From assembly GCA_018881555.1 (NCBI GenBank), contig JACAXG010000012.1, forward strand, positions 2,768,736-2,832,735: a stretch of 64,000 nucleotides of DNA, given 5' to 3'. Positions 12,126 through 25,440 of the stretch are shown here, in pieces. The stretch comes from Amblyornis subalaris. Its lineage: Eukaryota > Chordata > Aves > Passeriformes > Ptilonorhynchidae. Numbering within the stretch: the first letter of the stretch is position 1; every line of letters starts with the position of its first letter. A program made the position numbers and the translations under genes. The notes beneath the pieces were generated by a model. The model saw nothing but the letters and a program-made list of their open reading frames with translations, was not told the DNA's origin and did no database searches.

Positions 12126-13894
12126 AAATCTGAGCTAGCAGAGTTCTACAGGTATGGACCTTTGTATATATGAGACTGGAATATTTTTGACTCAGAATCC
12201 CATGCCACAAAAGCATATTTAATGTCTTGTAGTTTCATAATTTATAATATCTGATTACAGACAGAAAAGCATACATATTATTAGTAAAATATAATCACCC
12301 TTTATTTGCAGTACAAACCTTCCATAAATAAAGACTAAAGTTTGAGGGCAGGACCTATTTATCTTCAAGGGTTTGCCAAAGATATAATGATGTTTATACA
12401 TGCAAAATTATAAATAGTATTGTATTTAACAAACAAGAAGTGTTTGAAAGAGCTGTGGTAGGGATGTAGGGCATGATTTTCAAAGATTATTTTCCAGTTT
12501 TTCTGTTTTCCCATGGTTGGTCTAGGGTTAAAAATAAATCCAGAGGAAATACTTTTACATAGACACAATCTGCTTAATTGATGAGATAAAGTTTTGTAGG
12601 CAAATGTTCAGAATTTCTACCTGTACCAATAATTTTCTTTTTAATTGACGTGGATAATCAGGGATCAGTTACTGTTTGGACTGACTTTTTGTGTGTGTGG
12701 CAGATGAAAAATGAACAAAGAAGGGATGAAGAGATGGCTAAAAGTGCCTTCCTTGCCTTCAGTAAACCTGCAGGAAAAGTCAATCACAACTGCAGTGCTC
12801 TGGGCCAGCCCATTCTGTCCCTTTAGGATGCAATACTCCCATAAAGGGCAAAGGCCCAAATCCCATCTGTGCCATTACAATGGATGGGCTCAGTTCACTA
12901 AAATAGTAGCATCTGACTGGTTCTGACAGCACCCCAATATGAGGAGGAATCCCAAATACTCGAGTTTGTTGAGCCAATATAATTCTGCCCTATCTTGTGT
13001 TCTGTGTTGCTTGCACTGCGAATGGTTTAGTTGTAAGAAGAGTAAAGGTAAAACTGCTGCTAGGGTTATCTTTAGTCTACACAAAACCAGCATCACAGAG
13101 AGGCACTGGAAATCAGATTACACACAACAGTGTCTGTGTACCTGTGTAGCCACATAGCTAATGTAATACTATAGAAAGCTGATTTATTACCAATATCTTG
13201 TTCCAGGAGTTTGCAGCCCTGTTTCTTACTTTGAATGCTTCATTATACAGAATCTGCATCTCTGGACTCTTCCTTTTCTGGGTGGTGTCATTTTGAAGTA
13301 ATACATTATCAGTTTCCATCATCTGATGATGCATTACCAGAACACATCAGTAAAACAGTTGGCTCAGTTTCTCAATCCTTAGCGTCCAGCAACTGCTGAG
13401 TGTGATGATATATTACATGAACTCTTCAGTCTATCATTGTAATACATCAAAACAAGGCACTGGTCTGAAGGTGTATTACTCAAAGAAAGGCAAAGCTGAG
13501 TGAACCTGCCCAGGAGAGGGGTTCTGGTTTAATTATGGAACAGAAGTTACAGTACACTGCTCAGAGAAGGTTTGTTAGCTTCAAATTTTAGGTGCATTGG
13601 CAAAACATATTTTGCATTCATATAATTTGTACAATAGCAGAAGGTCACATTGCTACTCAGTTTAGAGACAATCTCAGTCTCTCAGAATTCTGTGAAAATG
13701 CTGCAGTGTGCTCCGTTATCAGAGAGGCTGCACATTTTATAGAACCATGCAGGATTTGAGTTCAACCATAAGCACCAATTCCTATGGAATTTCTTTATGG
13801 AAATCCCAGACAAGAACCTGATATTTGAGAGTGGTAACTGAAAGAGCATCTCACCAGTGGCTTCTCACTCCTGCTTTATTTGCTGGCACTCTCA

Positions 13895-13962
13895 GCGGGT
13901 TCCAGGCGATGTTGTGAGTCTGTGGAAAAGGGCCTGAGGCATTGTNAGGGAAAGAGCTGGAG
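13895..13962 (-). pseudogene. Dynein pseudogene exon: ALQKLCMVRCLRPDRM segment
   Basis: A strong acceptor, TTTCTTTTTCTTTTCAG (AG at 13963-13964), is followed by bases that match the ALQKLCMVRCLRPDRM codons. About 19 of 27 positions agree, with a 3-bp deletion and a frame shift. An N lies at 13946. Confidence 0.45.
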
Positions 13963-15439
13963 CTGAAAAGAAAAAGAAATTGAGACAATCATCCGCAAAT
14001 AAATATGAAAGATTATTTAAGACTTCACAAGAGTTTAATTGACTGTGGCTACTTACATCAGACCTCACCTTGCTGGATGAATAAGAATCTCCCATTGATC
14101 AGGACTGCAAACTTGACACAGGAATGTCTTGGGCTGTTGAACTGAAATCAAACCTGTTTCCTTCTCTTGGGTCAGAAGGGGTGGCTACATTTCTCTCTTA
14201 ATTTAACCAGGACTTCTATTCTGTTTGAAAGACAGGAAATGATCCCAAAATATTCCCTCTGGATTGGGTCCACACAGAGACTTAGAGTATAAACTGCATT
14301 TTTCACCTGCAAACCCATGGATGACACAGGGCATGATATGAGGTACAACCAGTTAGAACTAAGGCAGTGAATAGTTCACTTACCTGTAATGCAGAAGCGT
14401 TATTTCTCGGTATTGTTTCAAAGACTCAGGTGCCTCACCATTTTTCTGCCTATCTCAAAGTCCAACTTCTTTTTAATGGGGCTCAGGATAGCTCCCTCAG
14501 TGTATGCTACTGACTTCACATCACAGTTTTCTTGGTGTCACTGCAACATTAACTGCCATGGTCCCTTCCTTCTGTCAGTCATGCTGCTGTGCGCTCAGTA
14601 TTATATGCTTCCAGTAATGTCATGAGAATTGAATACCCTCCTGATGAAAATTCCTGTAACCTTACTTAAGTCCTTTTCTATCCAGTTTCTCTAACTCAAA
14701 GTAAACTTTGGTTGGTTTGATGCAGATAAACATACTAAAACCACTGCATAATATACTACTTCAATCTGTGTCTTTTTTTCTTTCCTGATTATTCTTCGTT
14801 GCTCTAGAATAGAACATTTTGGGTGGAGAGGACCTACGACAATCATCTAGTCAATCTAAACATAGAAAAAGCTTTTTTGAGTGAGAGTTGCAGCACCTGA
14901 ACTTACGTTACTAGCAGAATAAAACCCCCAGAATTTAACTTCATGGTGAATTAGGAAACTGAGGGACATACATTTTTCTGCTCATGTTTCTGTTCAGTAG
15001 AAGCAGCCAGTATCTGATACTTTTAGGAGGCAATTGAGAACATAAGCTGATCTGAGATGGGGACAATGGACAGTTGTTTGTTTAGCTATGATAATATATT
15101 TATTATAAGCATCATAAATCAAAGACATATTTGAGAATGAACATTTCACCAGTATGTTACATTCATCAGAACAATTGTAGCTCTTTGTTATTGGTTATAA
15201 GAAGATCTAAAAAGCCCTTAATTTACAAAAGAGATGGCTCACACTGATACACGTGACAAGAGCCCCCGAATAAAATATACAGCAAGAACAGATTAAAAGT
15301 GTGATCAGTAATGAGAATACATAGGGCTTTAACACACACTTTTGTAAACCTTGAAAATGATTCAGCATGTCATAGGTTTAGTTGTGAATGTGGGTGATGT
15401 GTCCTTTGCTGCAATATCTTGCTGTATGGGTGTTGTGGG

Positions 15440-15610
15440 AGGGTGTGAGAACAATGAGGACAGTAGAGACACGGGATGACACGTAAACACCAGTCACAAA
15501 ATAGCAGGAAGGCGAGGAATTGATTAATGGATGATATCCCATAAGGATGTCTTGATGAGGGGACACGTGAGACAGCTGCAGAGATAAAGAGTGCCTCAGT
15601 GAAAGGATCT
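15440..15610 (-). pseudogene. Dynein pseudogene block: AAA6 (LFERDKLIFLAQ)
   Basis: The minus strand reads EALFISAAVSRVP, resembling KLIFLAQVTFQVL. GISSINQFLAFLLF follows, resembling ELNPVELDFLLRF. It lies just after the previous block in gene order. Similarity is modest but continuous over about 130 bases. Confidence 0.42.
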
Positions 15611-15689
15611 TCTTTCATCAGCTTGCTGGTTTTTAAAATATCTGAGTCCTGCAGAATTCACCTTTTCAGTACAATGTGAAAAAGCAGAT

Positions 15690-15903
15690 CCATAGCAGCA
15701 CGGCTGTCTGAGGCGTGTGCCCTCTTTGTCCCACGATGTGGGAACTACTGTGGCCTCCCCAGTTTTCTTTACTGAGACAGTGACTCCATCTGTCCCAGCA
15801 GATAAGAACACGGATATTGTCATGGGAACATAGCGAGGTAAGTACACTCTAAGAGTCAGAAATGCTGTGCTGTCAGCCATTTTCCAGTGTCACCTTCCTG
15901 GTA
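15690..15903 (-). pseudogene. Dynein pseudogene exon: AAA6 N-terminal part
   Basis: A strong acceptor (CTGATTACTCTGCTTTCAG, AG at 15904-15905) opens the block. Nucleotides then resemble the NYRPAAERASLLYF segment. The frame YLPRYVPMTISVFLSA parallels DLNKINPVYQFSLKAF, and VSVKKTGEATVVP parallels VVFEKAIQRTTP. A perfect GTAAGT on the opposite strand at 15838-15843 is probably accidental. Confidence 0.42.
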
Positions 15904-17113
15904 CTGAAAGCAGAGTAATCAGAAAATAAGAGTAAAGTACTGTTTAAACACATCTTTCGAGGAAAATCAGCAGATTAAGAACTTATCCTCTGGTAGCACT
16001 TGGAGTCTGGACCTGCCTTCAGCAGGAATACAGCTGAGCTGTGTAACTACTTGTGATTTATTGACTGAAAGGGCCAGATTTAGTAGTAATAAAGTAGTCC
16101 ATGATGACCTGATCCAGTTGAAGACATCCCTGCTCATTGCAGGGAAGTTGGACCTCTAAAGGATTCTTCAAACCCAAACCATTCTGTGATGCTCTGACTC
16201 GGGCCCACTGACATCAGGCTACACATTGCCTGGTAGAAGCCCCACACAGAGCTACAGAGAAAAGCTGGATGTAAACAGCCTTTGGCCATTAACACTCTCC
16301 CAGTCCTTGCGCTTTACCCTACAAATTCTGAAGGAAATTATATGTGAAAAACAACAGGTGTTGAAAAATATATCACATTTCACAGACAAAAAAGGCAAAG
16401 TATCTATGTTGAGTCACTTCAGCCTTCCTTAGACAAGAAAGAAATGGACAGGAGAGCTTTCGGAATAAGAAATATACTGCTCTACTTCTCTCTCTGGTGG
16501 ATACTACCAAAGTACAACCTGGACAGGTGTTTATTGGAATGTATGGAAAAAATGATGTTTCAATATATTCTTGTGTTTACAGTCAGCAGCATTTTTAACC
16601 TGAAAAAAGTTTACCAGCCAGCCTGTGAACTTCATGGAGGTCTTAACATGCACTCATGAAGCTCCTGTATATTGTGACAATAGCCAAAGGTAGGTGGCCA
16701 GTTAAGGACCTCAAGAGATGTGACAAAATAACATTTTGTTACAATCTTTTGACTGTTTATTCTAACCGTCTTCTGGGACTTCAAGGTACATGTGGTTACT
16801 TGCTAAACTGGTACCTAATACTGCAAGTTTTCTAGAACATGAAACTTTTCTGCTTCCAAGCACCGTGTCCCCACCAACACAGAGATAAAAATAGTGGTTA
16901 TCGTATGCATTTGTTCACACACATGTATAAATCAATCTGTTTCAGCAAGCTGAAATCATCAGCCCGGGGCACACCCACATTGTAGGTCACTTTTAAGAGG
17001 CACACAGAGATCAAAGAATCAACCCCCCCAAAATGCTCATACAACTGATTTTTGTTCTGACTTTTACTAGCCAGTGAATTCAAGACAAAAATGAACAAAT
17101 AAAGGTTGACTAC

Positions 17114-17270
17114 CTTGAGTATCTTCCTTCTTCAAGGAACTCAGCATGAAACCCTCCAGAGAAGATCACTACTTTTTTAAGCCCATCTAGGGATCTACTT
17201 GAAGGTAATGTAGCACTTGATTCTGGCACTCTCTGCAATATCAGTGCTCCATTGTCAATTAGTATTTGGA
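17114..17270 (-). pseudogene. Dynein pseudogene exon: AAA5 end (TLINF..TRDGLEDQ)
   Basis: The minus-strand frame reads VPESSATLPSSRSLDGLKK, then VVIFSGGFHAEFLEE. The family has KPEMQAQCTLINFLVTRDGLE and then VVAKERPDLEQ. The exon ends at a good donor, CAAG/GTAGTC (17108-17117). PE, A, TL, DGL, VV and LE/EE are kept in register with small deletions. The acceptor side contains an N and was not resolved. Confidence 0.5.
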
Positions 17271-19977
17271 CAGCAGAGTTGCTAAGCTGTTCTGCTTNTA
17301 TGAAAATAATTTCTTGTGTTGAATACACTTATTCTTTTCCTCTTCATTTCTATATTATAAATCATCTTAAGCTTGTCAGGGATATTATTAATCACTTACT
17401 GTTACCTTTTTCAATATAACTTGAAGACCAACATTCCCCAGCCACAAGTGTCAACATATTAAGTACTGTTCAGACATTTGAACATAATATACTGTTTCTA
17501 AGTCTTCCGTTGTATTACTAGTAGGATAATTATTACATCAAATGATAAAATACTGCAAAATTGTTTTCTCCCCCCCTTAATAACATAAATAAAAGAAGCA
17601 ATTAATTTCCTACAATAAAAACAGGCAATACAATAACGTACAAATGTGGAGTTTCTTCATTATTGCATCAAATTGCAAAACGGAAACATATAATTTCAAA
17701 AGGCTCATAAGCAAAAATGGAAACACAGCTGATGTTGCGTCAGCATGTAGCACAAAACTGTGAAGCTTGCACACAGCTAGTCTCCTCAAATGAAGCAGTT
17801 AACATTTCTGAATGAAAATACTTGACATAAAGAAGCTTCTCCCTTTTTTTTGAAGCCATATTTCTAGAATTTAAGGCAATTTTGCTGGATATTACTCTCC
17901 ATACAATACTATAACCTTATAGCATCATCAGTTATTTTAAAACTTGTCTATCACACAGACCTACATCTATAGCTTTATTGACACATCGTATGACAGATGG
18001 CAATAATGTTTTCAAATGGAATCAATGTACTTCTAAACTGATACACCTTCCTCTACACCCCATATATTCACCAGATAAGTTTTTAGACCCTCTTTCTGCA
18101 CTGGTATTTTGGTTTGTTTGGTTTTAGGTTGCTGAGAAAAGGTAATACATTTTCTTTGACACCTCGTGCAATTTTACAAGTATTCAGGGCACATTCCCTG
18201 CTTTGCATGGAAAATGTATTTGCACAGTTGTCAGAATGATGGACAGGGGGAGAATGATAGGAAGGAGCACTGATCTTTGCTTGTTATTACATACAATAGC
18301 CCAGTAGGAATCATGATGTGTTGGTGAGACAAACTGTGTCCCATTCTGGAACATATTAAGTTTGTCTCCAGGACACACATGACTTCACTAGGGTGTCTAA
18401 CCTCATTCATAATAGATGCTAATCTTTTCAGGGCTGACTGATGACAGCACTTCCTGCCCTTCACGGAATTAGAGCTGGGTTTTATCAAAGGACTCAAACT
18501 GCCTGCTAATTAGACTAATTCCCTTCATCATGAATTATTTATTTCCATTGGTAACCGACCACTGTGACATTAATGGGTTCTGCTCAACTTAGTTTCATAC
18601 TAATATACACTATAAGTTAAATGTTTAAAAACTCTTGATACTTCACTCCAGGTCAAGTGTATCTTCACATAACTCTTGATGTTTTCAATAAAGTTTTGGT
18701 AATTAAAAGACTGTTAAAATAAAGTGCTTATTGCTAAGAAAAANAAGAAACAGAAAATAAAGCATAATTTTAAAATTCTGAAATCAGGTTGTTGGTTTTT
18801 GTTTTTTCCCGCCAAATTTGAAATAATAGATACATATTTAAGACTGGTGATAGGAGTCCTCTACTGCACTAAGAGGGTTTAAAGGCAATTCACAGAACCG
18901 AATGCATACCCTCAGCCAGAACATGTAGTGCCTCTGTATTCAAAATTCTCACTCAGTTCAAGAAGATTTCTGGGGTTACTATACAAAAATAAGTTCTGTA
19001 CTTAGGTAGCAAGTACCATATATACAAATACAAGAAAAAGAATACCTGGCAGACAGCAGCACTGCAGCCTAGTACCGCAGGGTGGAGGAGGCCAAAGGCA
19101 GAGTGTGGGTCAACAGTGAGATGGAACTTGGAAAAACATACAGCATCATTCTGTGATGTCTTAGCAGCAGGATCCAAGTAGGGTAACAGAGGTCACCTAT
19201 GCAGTACGTACAAGGTCTCAGCAAGAGAACTGATGGCTGGTTTCTGGCAGCACTGTTCACAAGTTACACTGACAACTGAGAGAAAACCCATGGAAGAGCA
19301 ACAAAAAATCANAGCAATTTAGAAAACATGACCAATGGGGAAAGACTGTTAATGTTTAGAAAATAGTATGATGACATCTTCACTTATGCAGAAAGATGTT
19401 ATGGTTAGGCTGGTGATCAGTTTCCTACATGTCTACAACAAGCAGGACGACAAAGAACCATTTCAGTCTGAAGCCATGAAGAAAAATTGGGAAAAGTTTT
19501 TCTAGCTGTAAGGAGAGAAAAGCACATGTCCAACCTAGATAAGAAGGTTGTAGAATTCTCACCACTAAACGGATTTTGGCTTAGACTAAATAGGCAGATA
19601 ATTGTTAGGGAAGGTTTAGGTATATGTGAACTCACAAAATTATTTTCTCAGGCACAATAAAATGTCACTTCAGTTACTGGAATATAACTTTACCTTAAAA
19701 AATTCTTCAGAATTTTGCCCTTTCTAAAGAAAAAATTCCTGCTTTAAAATTTGTGATTATTTCAATATTTCTTAATGATAAGAATGTCTATTTTAGGAGC
19801 ATTCTATGCAGAATAACATTCAGAACAACATTTCAATTTTCTAGAACTTAACTGTTAGTCTTTTCCACTGATTACACAGACATTAAATTTATTCACTTCC
19901 AATTAGTTAATGGAATTTTTGTGACTCATGCACAAGATAGTTTCGTTCAAGCTGTACATTTTACAATGGATTTGTTT
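17271..19977. other. Pseudogene intron, unique sequence
   Basis: AT-rich text with no recognisable repeat family or exon. The AAA5 parts between ERWPL and the end-of-AAA5 block should be in 17.3-30.3 kb and were not found. Confidence 0.35.
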
Positions 19978-19982
19978 CCTAT

Positions 19983-20567
19983 TGTAGTGGGTTGACCCCG
20001 GCTGGATGTCAGGTGCCCACCAAGCTGCTCTATCACTCCCCTCCTCAGCATGACAGGGAGAGAGACAGTAAGATGGAAGAGAACTCACGGATCAAGATAA
20101 AGGCAGTTTAGTAAAGCAAAAGCAAAGCACGTGGGGAAGTAAATGAAAACAAAGGATGTATTCTCTACTTCCCTTCAGCAGGCAATGCCCATCCATTTCC
20201 CAGGAAGCAGGGTTTCAGTGTGTGTAGCAATTGCTTTGGAAGACAAACCTCATAATAACAAATTCTCACCTCATCCCCACCCTAACCCCCTACTTAGCTG
20301 TTATATCCAAGCAGACATCACACAGTATGGAATATCCCTTTGATCAGTTTGACTCAGCTGCCCTGGCTAAGGCCCCTCCCAAGATCTTGCCCCCCGCAGC
20401 TTACTTGGTGGGGGAGAAACACTGGAGAAACAGCCTTGATGCCGTGTGAGCACTGCTCAGCAGTAGCCAGAACATGGGTGTGCTATCAACACCTTTCCAG
20501 GCACCAATGCAAAGCAAAGCACAGCACTATGAGGAAAATTAGCTCCATCTCAGCCAGACCCAACACG
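19983..20567 (-). mobile_element. Solo LTR, same avian ERVL-like family, minus orientation, 585 bp
   Basis: Reading the minus strand, it begins CGTGTTGGGTCTGG and ends GGTCAACCCACTACA. A 5-bp duplication, CCTAT, flanks it at 19978-19982 and 20568-20572. The GGGATATTCCATACTG block (20325-20340) and a weak TATA (about 20301-20308) are present. The first base of the expected terminal TG has mutated to C. It shares its layout with the LTR at 9216 but is more diverged in the U5 part. No internal retroviral genes are present. Confidence 0.88.
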
Positions 20568-21751
20568 CCTATTTACCTGAACTCTTTGGAGATCAAGAGA
20601 CAACGTACTACTTGCTCATGAATGTCACCTTTGAACTGCTTCTGTTTCAGCAAAATTGAAACTTTCCACGTTTCAGAGTTGGGCTCAAAACTCCAATACA
20701 TTTTATACAAACTCATTACTAAATGGTGCATATCCTCACTCAGTTCACAAAATTGGTTTTATTTCAGTTTGATTATCCTGTCTGCAAAAAATGAGAATGA
20801 TGTATACAAAACATCAGAAGAATCAATAAGAGGCTTGTTTGGGGTAATATTTGTAATGACAAGGTGAGTTTAAAATAATAAACAGCAGAAGACAGCTGGA
20901 CACTTTATATCCCTTAGCCTAATAAAGACTTGGACTACAGTACATTTGATAAATAGTCTTCCTCTTGATAGCCATAGAAGAACACATCTCTCTAACCCAT
21001 AGTGAAAACACTACCTAGGTGCTGGAAGCTAGATAGAAATGAGCAGAGATGAGATTCAATAAGCTCATGTACATTTCTATCACAGTGTGAGATACTTTGG
21101 CTGTGAAAATATAGGTGTTATTTTTCCACTCTTGAAATAATACAGAATCAATGAGAGGCAGCTGTGAGCCTCAATAGCATCAAGGGGTTTCTGTTGACAT
21201 TCACAAACCAAATGAGCAGAGCTCTGCTGGATTGAGATGTCACCAGAAACCCCAAGATGGCATTACAGCCTTGTTTTTGTAAGTTGTGGTTTTTTGCAAT
21301 AAACATCCAACTGCCTTTTCATTTTAATTGAAAAGTCACTTTTTACAATTTTTTGTGCTTTTTCTCCTCATCTTTTTTTTTCAGGTCATCTACTCTGCTC
21401 TACCTGCTTTCCTCCTTTCCTCCCATTCTCCTACCTCCTGCCCCAACCAACTTCTTGTCTTTCTCTCTTTTCTCATTTATCTTCTTTCTTTCCTAGTTCT
21501 TTGAATCCCCAAATCAAAATATATCTATAATGAGTGACTTTGCTTAGTGTGTTATCAGCGCTCCCTGATGTCCCTGCACTTGCGCAAACCCTTCCTTCAG
21601 CACCGTGACAGACTATTAAGTCAAACAAAATATCACTCATGTACTGCTCATTATTTGTATGGAACAAGAGTGTCCAAGTAGTTTCTGATGTAGCAATATA
21701 AAACAGCTTTAGTTTGAGAGTTAATAATACCTGATACTTGAACAGAGACTT

Positions 21752-21880
21752 CCATCCGATGATCTCAAACCATTTCACAGCAGTAATGAATAAGGTCTCA
21801 CAAGTGTGCTCTGACAAACAGGCTATTCCCATCTCACAGGTGGAGATAACTGAGGAGGAAAGAGAGAGGTAATTTGATAT
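21752..21880 (-). mobile_element. MIR-type SINE fragment
   Basis: CATCCGATGATCTCAAACCA and CCCATCTCACAGGTGGAGAT on the plus strand match the complement of a MIR-like repeat. GAGAGGTAATTTGATATTAC follows. It accounts for part of the 145-codon minus-strand frame at 21473-21910. Confidence 0.55.
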
Positions 21881-22918
21881 TACAATGTCTCTCAGGGGCC
21901 AATTCTTCATTCTTGTATTTTAAGAGTTTCTGTCACTGGCTTCNAGCCTGCACTGAGTAAATAACATTAAAGAGCACTCAGATGATTCAAGCCTTAGTCC
22001 TTTAATAAGAGATCCCTTCACTTTATCTAGCAGAGTATGTTCTGCTTGCAAACTGGTACATAGACACCTTTGGGGACATTTTATTTCATAATGTCAATTC
22101 GTAAGTTGCTAAGGAGAAGGACATCATGCACTAAATTGCTCTACAATCATAAATTAAACCCAGTAACCCACCCTTTGATTCTTTACATGCCTTTTTAAGG
22201 AAGGGGGATTCTTGAGTGGGAGGGTTTTTTAAAATGTGACACAAAAAGTGTATTCTTTTGTAAAAAATTAAGGTGTGACCAGAAAAGTATCTTTCAGCAC
22301 CATGAAAACCAGCTAAGATCACAAAATCAGAGAACAGTGGACAGACAGCCCTTAAAAAAGGCACGTCAAAGAATTTGGATAGACTGGTAACTACAATTTG
22401 TTTGAATTAACAATTAATGTTATGAGTGTGTGCAGTATTACTTAAACTGTTCCTGAGCTGTGCTTATCAGAATTAACTGATATCATGAAATGCGACAAAA
22501 AGATGTCACTCACATCCTCTATAAAGGTCAGTTCTTTGCAGTTATTTGTAGGAGTTTCTGCTTGTTTGACAAATTGATAGAAGAAAAATTACATGAAAAG
22601 ATATTAAGATATATTTTTAGATACAAAAGGGCACCAAGACTCGGTGTGAAAGGCCAAGGAAAAGCAGAATAGGTGGGGCCATCAAGGACAATGTCTTTAA
22701 ATCAAAGAGGTGTTCTCTGTGTTCACATGCACAATTTAAGGCAGGATAAAAATACAGGATTCCTTACAGACAGTGAGAAAAGGNTTGATCAGAAAAAAAT
22801 TGTTTGCTTGCTATTATAGAAAATTTATTTAATTAAAATTGGTCTTGAGCAAGGATAAAAGAGCTAATGGTTGCTCCAGTTTCTGAAACTAAGCACAGTA
22901 GGATGACAAGATTATTCA

Positions 22919-23040
22919 TGGATTCACAGAATATTCTGAGTTGGAAGGGAGCCACAAGGATCATCGAGTGCAGCTCTTAAGTAAATGGCCCATACAAGGA
23001 TTGAACCCGCAGCCTTGGTGTTATTAGCACCATCAGCACC
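22919..23040 (-). mobile_element. tRNA-Ile-derived SINE with CR1-like tail (TguSINE1-like), 5' truncated
   Basis: On the minus strand, bases from 23033 to 22985 are a tRNA-Ile(AAU) body. They include GGTGCTAATAACACC (anticodon loop), AAGGCTGCGGGTTCAATCC (B box and T arm) and the TATGGGCCATT acceptor end. The 22980-22919 part then runs into a CR1-type 3' tail whose plus strand reads ATTCACAGAATATTCTGAG. This tRNA-to-CR1 fusion is the structure of TguSINE1. The A-box end is missing or scrambled near 23035. It is not a functional tRNA gene. Confidence 0.75.
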
Positions 23041-24959
23041 AAAAGACAGCAGGAGGAAATTACTGTTGTGGGCCTGGGAAATCATATGTGAGGAACAATA
23101 AGGGACAAGAAAAAAAATCGGCTAGGTTGAATAGCCGGTTATCCTGATTTGCTACAGGGGAGAGAAGGACGATCATTGGAGGGAGCACAAGGGAAGCTGC
23201 ACTGGTCTGGCCACTTCCGGCAATTGAAGAACATTATTTTTGGCTTGATTTTCAACACTGTCATTATGCTTATGGCACATAAGCCCACCTCATTTAAGAA
23301 GGGCAATTATCTCCTCTTGTTTGTGGGCAATACCTTGAAGGCAATGCTGATTGAATCACTCTTGTATTATGACACAGTCTACATCTTGTCTTAAACTCAC
23401 CTAAAATAATGTTCCCTGCAAATATGAGGTGCTATGGCACAACACATATAAATTATCCATCAAAGCAAAACTGGTCCGAGTACCAGCCCACAAGCAAAGC
23501 ACATTAAGCACATCCCACCCAAACACACTCCATCATAAATAATAAAAATGAAAGTAGATATAGACATAGGTATAGATANGAATATAGGGGTCCTGGTCCT
23601 CATGCTATTTGCAATGCTTTTGTGTTTCCCAGCTGTCTAGACAAACATCCCCATCCAAATTCCAAGCTAGAAGTTGGAAAGCAAACATTTTTCTATGTGT
23701 GTAAGATGCATGTGAAAGACTAAGGTTACCCAAGTCCCCACTTCTGGTTTCTCTCAAGTTTGGCAGCTAGTTCATTCCTCCCTTAGGAAAACTGCTCTCA
23801 TCTTCNAAGCAGATGAGCTGGGATTTATAGACACCTGCCTAACTACAACACCCAGCTGCTGCTTTTGAAATAAAAGAACAGGTCTGTGATTTCTTGCAAG
23901 CCACCTACATGCATAAAAGGCACCCCTGCAAATTCTGCCAGTGATGGATTCTTAGCAGAACATTCGTTTGAAATCAGTCTCCATGCTAAAATGAACAATT
24001 AGCTGCCAAAAAGGCAGCATCATTTTGGCTCCACATCTGCACATCACTCATCAAAATAGAGCCCATGTTTCACTGGACTTTTGGACATCATCTAAACAAA
24101 CATGTTGTACAACAGTATGAGAGATGTGGGATCACAAAGTACACATGATTGCACAGAACACTGCCAGTCACAGCCATGATTTGGAGGCAGCAACAAGCAC
24201 TTTCAGAGTGGTCTTCATGTGTGGTCATATGAGAAATAGAATCAACCGACAGAAAACTTCAAGGAGAACTTTCAATGATTATAGTGGCCATTTATTAGCA
24301 TAGAATTTAAGCTCACCAGAAGTCCAGTGCCCATTACACTTATTACTTTAGCTTGGTAATTTACAAGGGCAATAACTTTGAAAAAAAATGGGTTTTTTTG
24401 TGACAAGAGATTTGTGCTCAGCTAAAGTTATGTCCCTGCTAGTCCCAGAGGAAAAGTGAAGGTTAGGCATATAATGAGCACTAGGAACAAATGTCCATGG
24501 GTAAATTCAGCAAATAGAAATGAAACCACTTTTTTTCAGTTCCTATGACTTTCCAATTCCAGGAAGCTAAAGCTGAGAGATATCAGCTTTGTTTCATAAC
24601 ATCCAATTATGTAACTACCACTCTTTCTAGAGATACTGGCCTGTGAAAATTGCTCTTTCAGGATATGAAGGAACCAAACAACAAAACCCAAACAGTAAAA
24701 CTTTGCTGTTTATGCATGAGGAGATTTTTGAACCACTCAGTGAGTCATTTTATGAAGCAATTAACTTTTCCTTTTATGCAGATATTTTTTCTTCGTCTGC
24801 CACCTTTTTAATAGTCCTTTGCATAAATTGTAAAATAATTTCTCATTCCCTCAGAAACAACAGCTGCATTGTGAACTCCTGAATTGGCATGTCTTTGGAA
24901 TATATTATAATAATTCAGAAACTGCTGCCATTTCTGTCAAGCTTTCATTTATATGAAGG

Positions 24960-25440
24960 TTGCTTCAAATGTCCCATCCTCCCTCCCCTTTTCATTGCTA
25001 TTGCTGATCTCAGATTGTCCAGTCACTTCCCTTGCTCTCCCAACTCCCTTTCCCGCCTCCAGTCTCAGCCCTTTCTCTAAAGNGCGACACAAATCTCCTT
25101 CCCTTGCCACTCCCTAGAACTGGCTCTCTGTACCTGTCTCAGTTGAATTAGACACAAATGAGTTGTCTTGACTTCCAAAGCCCTTTGTGGCCTATCTGCT
25201 CACCACTGACCCTCTCATGTTCAATATCAAAGGTCAGCGCTCGCTTCCAATTAGTCTATAAGCCAAGGTACCTTCCTCTGACTGCAATGCTTTCAAAACA
25301 AGCCCAGTCATGCTCTTTCCTCTGTTGCCCCTCACACTTGGGGAAGGAATTGTTTATCAGTATCTGCAAAGCCTTAACATTCTGCCTTTTTAAACCCCCC
25401 CCTCAGATCTTCACTTTGCCTTCAGAAACTGCAGCAAGAG
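24960..25440 (+). mobile_element. Ancient LINE fragment, L2-like, end of reverse transcriptase ORF
   Basis: TTGTCTTGACTTCCAAAGCC at 25163-25182 matches the LLVLTSKALCGL region found near the 3' end of old vertebrate LINE ORFs. About 170 bases on, the frame reads SHLGKELFISICKALTF, which parallels the LTLGEELPTSIRKATTF tail. Pyrimidine-rich text before it fits the same family. The exact family was not resolved. Confidence 0.45.

Noticed and set aside
21473..21910. A 145-codon minus-strand frame
   Set aside because: It overlaps a MIR-like repeat and shows no protein-family motif.
22980..23035. A tRNA-Ile gene
   Set aside because: Only the 3' two-thirds is present, it is fused to a CR1 tail, and the A box is missing, so it is a SINE.
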